Shown: positions 7,748 to 15,567 of the stretch, piece by piece
Numbering within the stretch: position 1 is the first letter of the stretch
Layout: every line of letters starts with the position of its first letter
Origin: an uncultured Desulfovibrio sp.
Lineage (GTDB): Bacteria > Desulfobacterota > Desulfovibrionia > Desulfovibrionales > Desulfovibrionaceae
NCBI GenBank assembly: GCA_947038175.1
Contig: CAMQVJ010000022.1
Location: forward strand, 1 to 35,819
DNA: 35,819 nt
Direction of reading: 5' to 3'
The notes under the pieces: model-generated
Databases searched by the model: none
What the model was told of the DNA's origin: nothing
Seen by the model: only the letters and a program-made list of their open reading frames with translations
Translations under genes and position numbers: made by a program

Positions 7748-7948
7748 TTAAGCCAGTATTTCATACACTCCATCAGGACACATGGTATAACAAGAACCAC
7801 AAGCAATACATTTACTTTCTTCTACTTTTATAGGATAATAACCCGCAGAATTCATTGTATCAGTAAATGTGATGCATTTTTTAGGACAATGTGCAGCGCA
7901 CAATCCGCATCCTTTGCAACGATCTGTTTTAGTCATGATTTTCGCCAT
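7748..7948 (-). CDS. vorD: 2[4Fe-4S] ferredoxin, VorD-like delta subunit
   Basis: A small bacterial ferredoxin with two CxxCxxCxxxCP clusters: CKGCGLCAAHCP near the N-terminus and CIACGSCYTMCP near the C-terminus. It would accept electrons from the 2-oxoacid oxidoreductase or be its delta subunit. The ATG at 7948 (66 aa) is chosen because GGAG lies 6 nt upstream; the frame could be extended 4 codons to a TTG at 7960 that overlaps the SD. It follows the next ferredoxin by 14 bp and precedes vorB by 345 bp, an unusually long gap for a VorD-VorB pair. Confidence 0.88.
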   Translation of the reverse strand: MAKIMTKTDRCKGCGLCAAHCPKKCITFTDTMNSAGYYPIKVEESKCIACGSCYTMCPDGVYEILA

Positions 7949-7962
7949 ATCATTCTCCAATC

Positions 7963-8214
7963 TTAGTATTCACGACGGATTTTACGAGGTTTTTCACATA
8001 CGTACGGTGTTGGAACAAACTTCATAAACAGTGGTAAATCAAGCGAAACAGCCTGTGCGGGGCAGTCAATATAACACGCACCACAATACCAACATTCATA
8101 AGGGTATTTCATAAGAGGTTTTTTATCTTCACCCATAACAATAATGTCTTCAGGGCAATGCTTGGCGCAAATACCACAACCAACACATTTTTCTAAATCA
8201 AATACAGCAGCCAT
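7963..8214 (-). CDS. Ferredoxin-like electron-transfer partner of the AprA-like flavoprotein
   Basis: An 83-aa iron-sulfur protein with two [4Fe-4S] motifs, CVGCGICAKHCP (residues about 10-21) and CWYCGACYIDCP (about 41-52), then a basic tail ending in RKIRREY. The second motif, with its aromatic residues (YECWYCGACYIDCP), is the type found in AprB and in the small ferredoxins encoded beside AprA/fumarate-reductase-like flavoproteins. It lies 29 bp after that flavoprotein gene, so the two probably form a heterodimer that passes electrons between FAD and the ferredoxin pool. Confidence 0.85.
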   Translation of the reverse strand: MAAVFDLEKCVGCGICAKHCPEDIIVMGEDKKPLMKYPYECWYCGACYIDCPAQAVSLDLPLFMKFVPTPYVCEKPRKIRREY

Positions 8215-8243
8215 ATTTACTCCTTGTTTTCCATAAAAACGGT

Positions 8244-9989
8244 TTAGCGTGTCATTCTTCTATAAGGACGCTTAGCAAAGACAAGAGTTCCATCAGGTTC
8301 AATCCGTTGTGACAACGAACAATTCCAATTAGCATCATCTTGCTCTGGATAATCTAGACGTGTGTGGATAAGGGCACCTTTAATGCGTCTAGTTTCTTTT
8401 CGTTCAAGGTTGCCTTGTAAAATAAGTTCTGCATTTTGAAATAAGTTATGCATTTCTAGGCAGCGCATAAGTTCATGTGGATTTTCAGCCTTAAGGTTTG
8501 CTTTTTTATTTAGATGATCTAAATGCTCTAAACCTCGTGCAATCATGGTATCACTCTTTAAAGAAAGACCATAATACTGCATTATACGATTCAAGCTAAT
8601 CTGTGCATCTTGCCAACGATAGCCATCTTTCTTTTCGAGGAAGCTCATACATAAGGCTTCAAGTTTTGCAATAGATTCGTCTTCATTGCCTCCACTTTCG
8701 GGGACCTTATTTTTTTTCAAATACTCATCAACTTGCTCTGCTGCATACCAACCAGTAACAAGAGCACCAGGAGCACAGCCCATAGGGACACCTCCCATCT
8801 CATCACCTGCGGCAAAAAGACCAGGAATCGTTGAATGGCATTTCCCATCCACATAGATGCCGCCTGCAGCAAAATTGCCAAGCTCAAATTCTCCAGGCCC
8901 CATTTCAAACTTATGGGTTCTGAAGTTCATATCTTCATTTTTCATGAGGTGTTGTAGAGCATAACCCCCACCTTCATGCGTAAGCGACCATTCCGTAAAT
9001 TGAATTTCTTCCTCTGTACCTGTAGTCAAATCACAATAGATAGGACCACGCCCTGCATTAAGTTCATCAATAAGTTTGAGTTTAGGCGCGTTGTAAATGC
9101 CGTCATCAGACGCTTCAAACAAGTCTTTTTCAGGAGGTAAAATCACATCTCCGTGTGCGTTTATCCCTTGTCCTGCAGGAGAATAAGAATTATATGGCAA
9201 ACCGCCACCACGAACAATATTCTTAAAATTCACACGGTGATGAGAGTATTCAAGGTTGATGAGCTCTGCTCCTGCGTGGAGAGCTGCAATTTTACCGTCG
9301 CCTGTTTCACTAGGAGGCCAACGCAAATTAAACGCAACACCCGCACCTGGGCCAGGTTGTTCATACATGCGACCACCAGAAATACGTGCTGTAGAAAGAA
9401 TAACAGCTTTCGCATGAAATATATGAATTTTTTGATCACGAGTGCCTATGCCGACAGCACCAACCACATGATCATCTTTTTTCAAAAGACCCGTAATCAT
9501 AACACGATTGAGAAGTTCTACACCTTGCTTTTTCAAATCCTTAGTCATGCAAAGTTTCATATCCCGACCGTCAAAACTCAAGGTATTCACAACATTTTGA
9601 ATTTGACGTACGAGGATATATCCACCAGGAAACTGACTCTTTTCATAACGGACTTTTACACCCATTTTTTCCAAATCATGAATACGATCAAGTGAATTTT
9701 CAGCAATTACATGAAGTAAATCTTCATGAATATTACCTCCGCATTTATCCATATGGTCAAGCACCAATTCTTCGATACCATAGTTAGGTCCCTGAACTTC
9801 AGGGAAGTGTGCCCATATATGGTCCACGCCTGTAGCAGCAGCTCCACTTCGAGCAGCATCAGCTTTTTCCACCGCAATGGTTTTAAGGCCAAGGCTTGCA
9901 CCTCTTATAGCAGCCATACAGCCCGCCATACCCGCACCAATAACAAGTAAGTCACACTTATGGGTTACTTTTTCAAGTTTACTAGACAT
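8244..9989 (-). CDS. FAD-dependent oxidoreductase of the AprA / fumarate reductase flavoprotein superfamily
   Basis: Large 581-aa flavoprotein. GAGMAG (residues 18-23) within LLVIGAGMAGCMAAIRGASL is the Rossmann FAD site and is followed by EKADAARSGAAATG. The substrate-proximal region contains GDGKIAALHAGAELINLE. The second FAD segment is GGIYVDGKCHSTIPGLFAAG with GALVTGWYAAE. Overall this matches the flavoprotein of adenylylsulfate reductase and fumarate reductase, but the middle (HRVNFKNIVRGGGLPYNSYS) does not read like the AprA active site. No sulfur-metabolism genes are near and no membrane anchor subunit is present. With the ferredoxin after it, it may couple oxidation or reduction of an organic or amino acid intermediate to ferredoxin. 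The substrate is unknown, and calling it AprA would be wrong. Confidence 0.82.
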   Translation of the reverse strand: MSSKLEKVTHKCDLLVIGAGMAGCMAAIRGASLGLKTIAVEKADAARSGAAATGVDHIWAHFPEVQGPNYGIEELVLDHMDKCGGNIHEDLLHVIAENSLDRIHDLEKMGVKVRYEKSQFPGGYILVRQIQNVVNTLSFDGRDMKLCMTKDLKKQGVELLNRVMITGLLKKDDHVVGAVGIGTRDQKIHIFHAKAVILSTARISGGRMYEQPGPGAGVAFNLRWPPSETGDGKIAALHAGAELINLEYSHHRVNFKNIVRGGGLPYNSYSPAGQGINAHGDVILPPEKDLFEASDDGIYNAPKLKLIDELNAGRGPIYCDLTTGTEEEIQFTEWSLTHEGGGYALQHLMKNEDMNFRTHKFEMGPGEFELGNFAAGGIYVDGKCHSTIPGLFAAGDEMGGVPMGCAPGALVTGWYAAEQVDEYLKKNKVPESGGNEDESIAKLEALCMSFLEKKDGYRWQDAQISLNRIMQYYGLSLKSDTMIARGLEHLDHLNKKANLKAENPHELMRCLEMHNLFQNAELILQGNLERKETRRIKGALIHTRLDYPEQDDANWNCSLSQRIEPDGTLVFAKRPYRRMTR

Positions 9990-10045
9990 ACTCTCTCCTT
10001 ATTATAATAAAATTTAGATTAATAAAGTTGAAACAATATCTTATT

Positions 10046-11176
10046 TTATCCTTTATATTCCTTAGAAATTTCCTTTGCAATGCTAATAAGACGTTTACAT
10101 TGCTCCATTGTACCCACCGTTATTCGAACATGATTATTAAAGGGGTGATAACTAGCTTCACGAATATAAAAACCAGCATCAAATAATTTTTCTGCAAAAA
10201 TATTTTGCGGAACATGACACGTATCTACAAAAATAAAATTCGTTTGTGATGGTTCTACAGGCTTGAAACCAGCCTCTTTAAGACCTGTTGTCATATAGTT
10301 TCTAGCTTCAACTGTTTTTTTAAAGACGTCTGCATAGTATTCTGGCTCATCCAGAACAGCCATAGCGGCCACTTGTGCAAGCGTATTTACAGGAAAGGCA
10401 GGGATGGCACGCCGAAGCACATCAATGATATGTTCAGGCCCAATGGCATAACCAATGCGCAAGCCAGCAAGACTGTAAAATTTTGAAAATGTGCGTAAAA
10501 ACAAAATATTGCGGTCATTTTGAAAATAGCGCATGGCATCCGCTGCTTCATCAGGTCTATCAATGAATTCCTTATAAGCTTCATCCATGACCACTAGTAC
10601 ATGAGCAGGTACACGCTCCATAAACCAATCAAGTTCTTCTTGTGAAATGACCTTAGTATTAGGATTTCCAGGATTACAGATTAAGACAAGTTTAGTTGAT
10701 TCATCGATAGCTTCAAACATGGCTTTCATATCGCAGGTAAAATCTGAACGATATCCCACATTTTTAACAATACCACCAATACTTTCTATGCCTAACACTT
10801 GAGTAGGATAGCAAGGTGTAGTGATAACAGCATTTTCCCCTTCTTCAATGAAAGCTTTTCCTATCATATAAAGTAATTCATCTGCACCATTACCCACCGT
10901 GACCATAGTTTCGGTAATACCAAATTTTTCTGCCAATTTTCGACGTAAAAGAGTACTACTAGGATCTGGGTATAGATTAAGGGAACTAATCGCATCTTTT
11001 AGCGCTGCAGTGACCTTAGGAGAAGGTGGATACTGGCATTCATTTGTGGCAAGGTGGGCAACATTAGTAAGTCCCTTTGCTTCTATCCTGTCACCTATAA
11101 ATGGGCGAATTGGTTTTGAGTTAGCACGATAGGTGCTTTTTCTTGCTAAATCTTTACCTGTTTTATCTGTATTCAT
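10046..11176 (-). CDS. PLP-dependent aminotransferase, histidinol-phosphate aminotransferase (HisC)-like
   Basis: Fold-type I class I/II aminotransferase of 376 aa. The PLP Schiff-base lysine is K232 in TFSKFYSLAGLRIGYAIG. D198 in VVMDEAYKEF contacts the pyridine nitrogen, and ICNPGNPNT (from residue 166) is the family asparagine motif. The HisC hallmark N-E-N-P-x-G-P-S is altered to NECQYPPSP (45-53). A good ribosome site (GGAGG) precedes the start. It is the second gene of the operon, 28 bp after the carrier. Lack of other his genes and the catabolic context suggest it transaminates the imported amino acid to the 2-oxo acid used by VOR; HisC-like enzymes often act on aromatic or aliphatic amino acids. 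Histidine synthesis remains possible. Confidence 0.85.
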   Translation of the reverse strand: MNTDKTGKDLARKSTYRANSKPIRPFIGDRIEAKGLTNVAHLATNECQYPPSPKVTAALKDAISSLNLYPDPSSTLLRRKLAEKFGITETMVTVGNGADELLYMIGKAFIEEGENAVITTPCYPTQVLGIESIGGIVKNVGYRSDFTCDMKAMFEAIDESTKLVLICNPGNPNTKVISQEELDWFMERVPAHVLVVMDEAYKEFIDRPDEAADAMRYFQNDRNILFLRTFSKFYSLAGLRIGYAIGPEHIIDVLRRAIPAFPVNTLAQVAAMAVLDEPEYYADVFKKTVEARNYMTTGLKEAGFKPVEPSQTNFIFVDTCHVPQNIFAEKLFDAGFYIREASYHPFNNHVRITVGTMEQCKRLISIAKEISKEYKG

Positions 11177-11203
11177 TTTAAATTACCTCCATAAAAGTAT
11201 CTA

Positions 11204-12694
11204 TTAGAACGGGCCATAATCAATAAAATTTGCAATAATAGTAGCAATAATTCCAAGACCATACTGAATAAGCACAAGAGGTGCCGCAAAAGCAAACCAG
11301 CGACCATATGGTACACGTGCAATAGCGAGTGCCGCCATGAGAGGACCAAAGGTTGGGATAACTACATTACCGAAACCATCACCAATTTGAAAAGCAAACA
11401 CAGCTACTTGTCGATTAATCTCAAGAAGATCTGCTAGTGGAATCATGATAGGCATGGAAACAGCAGCCTGTCCTGATGCCGCAGGGATAAAGATATTTAG
11501 AAGACCTTGAAAGATAACCATAGCTGCCACAGTAAGGCTACGTGGTAACATATCAAGGGGCTGTGCGAGAAAATGAATAATAGTATCCATAATCATACCG
11601 TCTTGCATAATCATCAAGAAAGAACGCGCCACACCAAGCAACATGAGGGGCACAACCATCGTTGCAGCTCCCTTAGCAAAACTTTCCGCAAAATCACTTA
11701 TTCTCATGCGACTAACAATACCGCAAATAAAGGCAGCTGTAAGAAAAAGTGTACTGAGCTGCTTGAAGCCAAATTGAAGAAAAATAGCACCATACACAAC
11801 ACCAGAAATAGCAAGAAGGAAAGTAATGAGTGACAAAAGGCGTGCAGTTGTCATTTCCACCGTCTGCTTAGCATCTACCACACTATAATCGCTATAATCT
11901 ATATCATAAACTAAGCTTGCAGCAGGGTTACATTGTATTCTCTTACAATAACGTAAGACATACCAAATGCTGACTGTGAAAGAAAAAATCGCCCATACAA
12001 ATCTAAATCCGATACCAGACATAAGTGGTAATTCCGCAATCCCCTGGGCTAAACCAATATTGAACGCATTTGTTGTGCCACAAGCATAACCAAGGTTGCA
12101 TGCAGCAATTGAAAGAGCTACAGCAACGATAGCGTCGTAATTAAAAGTTCGACAAAGAGCTACAAGAATAGGTAAAAATATAAGTGTTTCTGCACTCAAA
12201 CCAAACGTGGAACCACAAAAGCCAAAAAAGATAATAAAACAAGAAACAATGATTTTATCCCAACCAGGATGTTTTTCTGAAAAATTATGGGCTTTGTAAA
12301 TCAGAGCATCAATAGCTCCCGTAGCACTTATAGCACCAATAGCACCACCAATAAGCAGCATGTATACCGTGAAGCTATTAGAAGCGAACATGCCATTCCA
12401 AAATGAAAAAAGAAACTCAATGATACCTTGAGGGTTATTAGTCTCTAAGTACTGAAAAGATCCGCTAACAATCATTTTGACATTGTTAGTGGAGTTAAGG
12501 ACACGTTCATATTCCCCAGCAGGTATAATCCAAGTCAACACCATACCCACTAAGGCAAAACAGCTGAGCAATGCCAAAGGATGGGGCATTTTATCAAGCA
12601 AACGTAAAAAGCGTGATCCATTATCAAAGGACTTTACATCTGCACATTCAGCTCCTGCGGCATCTTGCTTATGCGTGTTATTCTTCTGCATCAT
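11204..12694 (-). CDS. YfcC/DcuC-family inner-membrane carrier (amino acid or C4-dicarboxylate type)
   Basis: Polytopic inner-membrane transporter of 496 aa, with about 12 hydrophobic segments. The N-terminal block MPHPLALLSCFALVGMVLTW then IPAGEYER is the YfcC/C4-dicarboxylate anaerobic carrier signature. Inside are GCNL/GYACGTTNAFNIGLAQGIAE and, in the second half, NIFIPAASGQAAVSMPI, a GxxGxA-type helix breaker typical of the ion-transporter superfamily. The start has two ATGs in tandem after GGAGG; the second (12691) has the better spacing. It leads the leftward operon, and operator site B lies 17-41 bp upstream of the start. It probably imports the amino acid whose breakdown the operon performs; ArcD-like exchange is an alternative. 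Confidence 0.85.
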   Translation of the reverse strand: MMQKNNTHKQDAAGAECADVKSFDNGSRFLRLLDKMPHPLALLSCFALVGMVLTWIIPAGEYERVLNSTNNVKMIVSGSFQYLETNNPQGIIEFLFSFWNGMFASNSFTVYMLLIGGAIGAISATGAIDALIYKAHNFSEKHPGWDKIIVSCFIIFFGFCGSTFGLSAETLIFLPILVALCRTFNYDAIVAVALSIAACNLGYACGTTNAFNIGLAQGIAELPLMSGIGFRFVWAIFSFTVSIWYVLRYCKRIQCNPAASLVYDIDYSDYSVVDAKQTVEMTTARLLSLITFLLAISGVVYGAIFLQFGFKQLSTLFLTAAFICGIVSRMRISDFAESFAKGAATMVVPLMLLGVARSFLMIMQDGMIMDTIIHFLAQPLDMLPRSLTVAAMVIFQGLLNIFIPAASGQAAVSMPIMIPLADLLEINRQVAVFAFQIGDGFGNVVIPTFGPLMAALAIARVPYGRWFAFAAPLVLIQYGLGIIATIIANFIDYGPF

Positions 12695-12710
12695 TTCCTC
12701 CAGAAAGTAT

Positions 12711-12735
12711 GTTCTACTGAATAGAACATCGTTCT
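12711..12735 (+). promoter_or_regulatory. IclR-type operator upstream of the yfcC-like gene (site B)
   Basis: GTTCT (12711-12715), 7 nt (ACTGAAT), AGAAC (12723-12727), 3 nt, GTTCT (12731-12735). All three half-sites are perfect. A possible leftward promoter (TTGAAA, 17 nt, TTAGAA on the minus strand) would have its -10 inside the site, which would fit repression. Confidence 0.7.
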
Positions 12736-13141
12736 AAAATGTGTTTGTAGAATTTTTCAATGTTATTTTAGAAGTTTTCTGTAAAAGTTGGTAATCAAAA
12801 AATATTAAGATGACCTCTCATCACTCGAAAAATCTTTCAAAATGGATAACCCAACGTAGGGGGTTCACCATCTCACAACCGTTCCACTAGACAGAACAGC
12901 GTTCTAAAACAACACCAAACCTTAAAAACATGAATTCACTTTATCTTGATTTCATCCTAATGTGTGTTAGTTTTTTTGTCAAGAGTAATTTAGTATTTTT
13001 CACTAAACAAAAATAAATACTTTAAGTGTACATAGCACATACGCATCTAACACCGTTATACCTTTAGAAATTTTATTCTAATAAAAGTAAATTATCTAAA
13101 TTAGCATACAACATATTGACGTCCATTATCTATTTCTGTAT
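12736..13141. other. Divergent intergenic region between the yfcC-like operon and the binding-protein gene
   Basis: About 400 bp of AT-rich DNA without a gene. It contains operator site C (12881-12905), a short GC-richer inverted repeat AACCC/GGGTT (about 12849-12865), and the rightward promoter at 13116-13144. Three operators spaced about 170 and 260 bp apart across the divergent region would allow looping between sites. Confidence 0.5.
12881..12905 (+). promoter_or_regulatory. IclR-type operator in the divergent region (site C)
   Basis: GTTCC (12881-12885), 7 nt (ACTAGAC), AGAAC (12893-12897), 3 nt, GTTCT (12901-12905), followed by AAAA as at site B. It lies between the two divergent transcripts, about 190 bp from one gene and 255 bp from the other ATG, so it may be an auxiliary site. 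Confidence 0.65.
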
Positions 13142-13144
13142 GTT
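13116..13144 (+). promoter_or_regulatory. Sigma70-like promoter for the binding-protein gene
   Basis: TTGACG (13116-13121), exactly 17 nt, TATGTT (13139-13144). The operator at 13142-13166 starts in the -10 box and covers the expected start of transcription near 13151. Confidence 0.5.
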
Positions 13145-13166
13145 CTACTAGAGAGAACTATGTTCT
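13142..13166 (+). promoter_or_regulatory. IclR-type operator over the -10 box and first ATG of the binding-protein gene (site D)
   Basis: GTTCT (13142-13146), 7 nt (ACTAGAG), AGAAC (13154-13158), 3 nt, GTTCT (13162-13166). All three half-sites are perfect. It overlaps the -10 element, the likely transcription start, and an in-frame ATG at 13160. Confidence 0.7.
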
Positions 13167-13246
13167 ATTATAAAACGCTCTTTATTCCGCATTTATTGCT
13201 GTATCTTCTCAGTATCTCAAAAACACATAAATCAACAGAGATTATT

Positions 13247-14455
13247 ATGAACAATACTAATATTGAAGAAAATGCGTATGTTCTTGGTGGTATGTATACA
13301 CATTTTTATCACGATGGACGTTACGCTGACTGGGGGGATTACGCTTTGAATGCAGCCAATATGGCCATCGCAGACATCAATGCCTCAAAGATGCTTGATA
13401 AAACCCTCATCATGCCAGACGAATTTGTAGAAGATTATCATTGTTGGCCAGAACACGCCGAAGAAATTGCTGAAAACCTTATGAGAAAAGGTATCCTCGC
13501 TCTCACTGGTATTGATTGTAGTGGACCTGCTGAATATATTAGTAATGTCGCTCAAAAGCACAAAATTCCTGCTATATCTTATGGGGTCAATGCTTCATTA
13601 TTTAGTGATCCTAAAAAATTTCCATACTTTATTCGTGTCGTCACACCAAGTGAAACCTATGACGGTTACCTCGTGGGGCTTGCGGCATTTTTGAAAGTTC
13701 AAAACATTGTTTTTTTTCATACGACGGATGCATGGGGCCTTGGCGCAGCTAAAGTGGTCAAAGAATATGCAAAAAAATACAATATAGAGATCTCAAAAAT
13801 AATTGCCTATGATAGAGATACCTCTATTGAAAATATGCTTGAACTAATCAAACCTTTAAACGAAGCAGAATGTAAGAATTTCATAATAACCGCACCAACA
13901 CCAGATACAGTAACTGTATTCAAATCTTTTCATGCCCTCGACATGAACAAAACCGATTGTCATATTTTTGCTGCCGAAATGATTTCTTCTGATGAAGTAG
14001 CAGAGGCTGTCTATGGTAGTTATGGATATTTTGCTCCTATGACTATGTTGCCGCCATCAAAAATACTCACTCAATTCACAACACGTTTTTCTCATTATAT
14101 TGGTGAAGAAGTGGACACAGCATCCAAAGCCTTTGCCTATGCCGCCATTTCCTACGATCACATTTATATGGTAGCTCATGGAATAAAAAATTTACTTAAT
14201 GAACAAAAAGCAATTAGTCCAGAAAATCTCATGCAAGCATTAAGAAATGTTGACTTTATTGGTCTTACAGGACGAGTTTCAATTACGCCTAACACAAACG
14301 ATAGAGCGTATATGTCTGTTCAATTCCTTAATAACCAAGGATATAATCCTGACGGTACGGTCTGTTTTATACCTGTGGGCAGCATTGATCCAGAAAGTGA
14401 AAGTATTCAGTTTGAAAGGGAGCGGGTTGTGTGGCCAGGAGCTCAAGACCTGTAA
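13247..14455 (+). CDS. Type 1 periplasmic-binding-fold protein (Leu/Ile/Val-binding or AmiC-like)
   Basis: A 402-aa two-lobe ligand-binding protein of the LivJ/AmiC superfamily. It opens with YVLGGMYTHFYHDGRYADWG then ANMAIADIN. The middle holds the lobe-1 pattern LTGIDCSGPAEYISNVAQKH and IPAISYGVNASLF, and lobe 2 contains FHTTDAWGLGAAKVVKEYAKKYN, the usual inter-lobe G-x-G block. The ATG at 13247 gives no signal peptide. The frame extends to an ATG at 13160 whose 29 residues (MFYYKTLFIPHLLLYLLSIS, then KTHKS) could pass for a signal peptide with an S-I-S cleavage site. That ATG lies inside an operator about 9 nt from the predicted transcription start. No ABC permease or ATPase gene is nearby, so it may be a cytosolic sensor or a stand-alone binding protein. 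It is likely co-regulated with the carrier operon. Confidence 0.75.
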   Translation: MNNTNIEENAYVLGGMYTHFYHDGRYADWGDYALNAANMAIADINASKMLDKTLIMPDEFVEDYHCWPEHAEEIAENLMRKGILALTGIDCSGPAEYISNVAQKHKIPAISYGVNASLFSDPKKFPYFIRVVTPSETYDGYLVGLAAFLKVQNIVFFHTTDAWGLGAAKVVKEYAKKYNIEISKIIAYDRDTSIENMLELIKPLNEAECKNFIITAPTPDTVTVFKSFHALDMNKTDCHIFAAEMISSDEVAEAVYGSYGYFAPMTMLPPSKILTQFTTRFSHYIGEEVDTASKAFAYAAISYDHIYMVAHGIKNLLNEQKAISPENLMQALRNVDFIGLTGRVSITPNTNDRAYMSVQFLNNQGYNPDGTVCFIPVGSIDPESESIQFERERVVWPGAQDL

Positions 14456-14778
14456 TCTCCATCTTTACCCAAAAAAGCTTTTGGAGGTCACCAATTCGAT
14501 ATTTGAAAACAAAGGGATATACTAAAAACACCCCCAAAAATTCATGTTAACTAATGTATATACACGGCATTATTATAAACAATTCAATTAATACGTTGTT
14601 ATCGTTAATTATTAGTGTTGTGCAACAAAGAAATTGCAACAAAAGAGAGGGGAAATCGAGGTTTTGTAAATTTTTCTAACGGTTAGTGATTAAGTATTTC
14701 TGGGATACTTTATCTCTTTGGCAGTGCACACCTTTTATCTTGGTATCCTACTTTTTTAAAAAATCTATAGTGTCAATA

Positions 14779-15436
14779 TTATCTTAATATTTTGACAATC
14801 ATAGTTTTTCCATTTTGTGATAGATTAGCTGAACGTGTTTTTCCTATTTCATAAACGCTTCTATCACATAATCTTGCTACGGAACGTGGTGTGGAAAAAA
14901 TCAAATAATAATTGGTTCTAATGTACATTTTATTATTTAATCCGTAGACAGCTATATTTTCTCCATCTTGGTTTGTTTTTACTTTTGTAGCTTTCTATGA
15001 GTTCCATCAAGAAGCGATAATAAGTCTTTATTTATTTCTACAGTTGCTTCAAATTGCTGAACAGATTAGCTGAATAGAGAGTAGGCATCTACTTTTAAAT
15101 TAATAAGGGCTTCATGGCTCTATTTTTATAGGGGATGCGCTTGATTGATAGGTATTATGAAGGATTGTTTTGCCCCTACGAGATACACCGCTATGTTTGA
15201 ATTTGCATAATATTCTTGTGTTGTAATGTCATTGTTTACATTACCAAACAATGGGGTCAATTCTCACAAGAAAACTATAGGTCGCAATAGCAAGAAAATC
15301 TTGTGTAGCAGTGTAATCTTGCTACATAGCTCCTAATAGAGTTACGCACTTCACATACAAGTTGTCGTATATTACTGTCCACACCTCCAATGTTTTTCTT
15401 GACTTTTGAGGTGAAAATCTGTAACGTTACACACGT
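14779..15436 (-). pseudogene. Decayed gene of unknown function with several frameshifts and stops
   Basis: The gap between 14456 and 15567 is not empty. On the minus strand, coherent protein segments follow one another in shifting frames from about 15436 down to a TAA at 14779-14781. In order they are IGGVDSNIRQLVCEVRNSI; QDFLAIATYSFLVRIDPIV; NDITTQEYYANSNIAVYLVG; EALINLKVDAYSLFS, then a stop; FEATVEINKDLLSLLDGTHR; and, after another shift, DGENIAVYGLNNKMYIRTN up to NGKTMIVKILR before the stop. At least four disruptions are needed to join them, and no good start codon is visible. The intact ancestor would have been around 200 aa. I do not recognise the family. The rest of the gap (14456-14778, 15437-15567) shows nothing more than a small CCAAAA/TTTTGG hairpin near 14474-14489. 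Confidence 0.6.
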
Positions 15437-15567
15437 TTAAACTTTTTATAATCTTTTGATTATGGATGCGCCAAGAACTTCTCATTATCAGTCTTCCGTT
15501 TTATAAAGATTACCTATTATTAAATTATATACGTCTATTATCTTGGAAATATATAAGGGATGTACCG

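Noticed and set aside
8244..9989. Calling the flavoprotein AprA (adenylylsulfate reductase)
   Set aside because: Only the fold and the neighbouring ferredoxin match; the substrate region differs and no sulfate-reduction genes are present.
15466..15567. Longer N-terminus of the OFA-like carrier
   Set aside because: The preceding stretch has no ribosome site; FYGW begins right after the ATG at 15568, as in the family.
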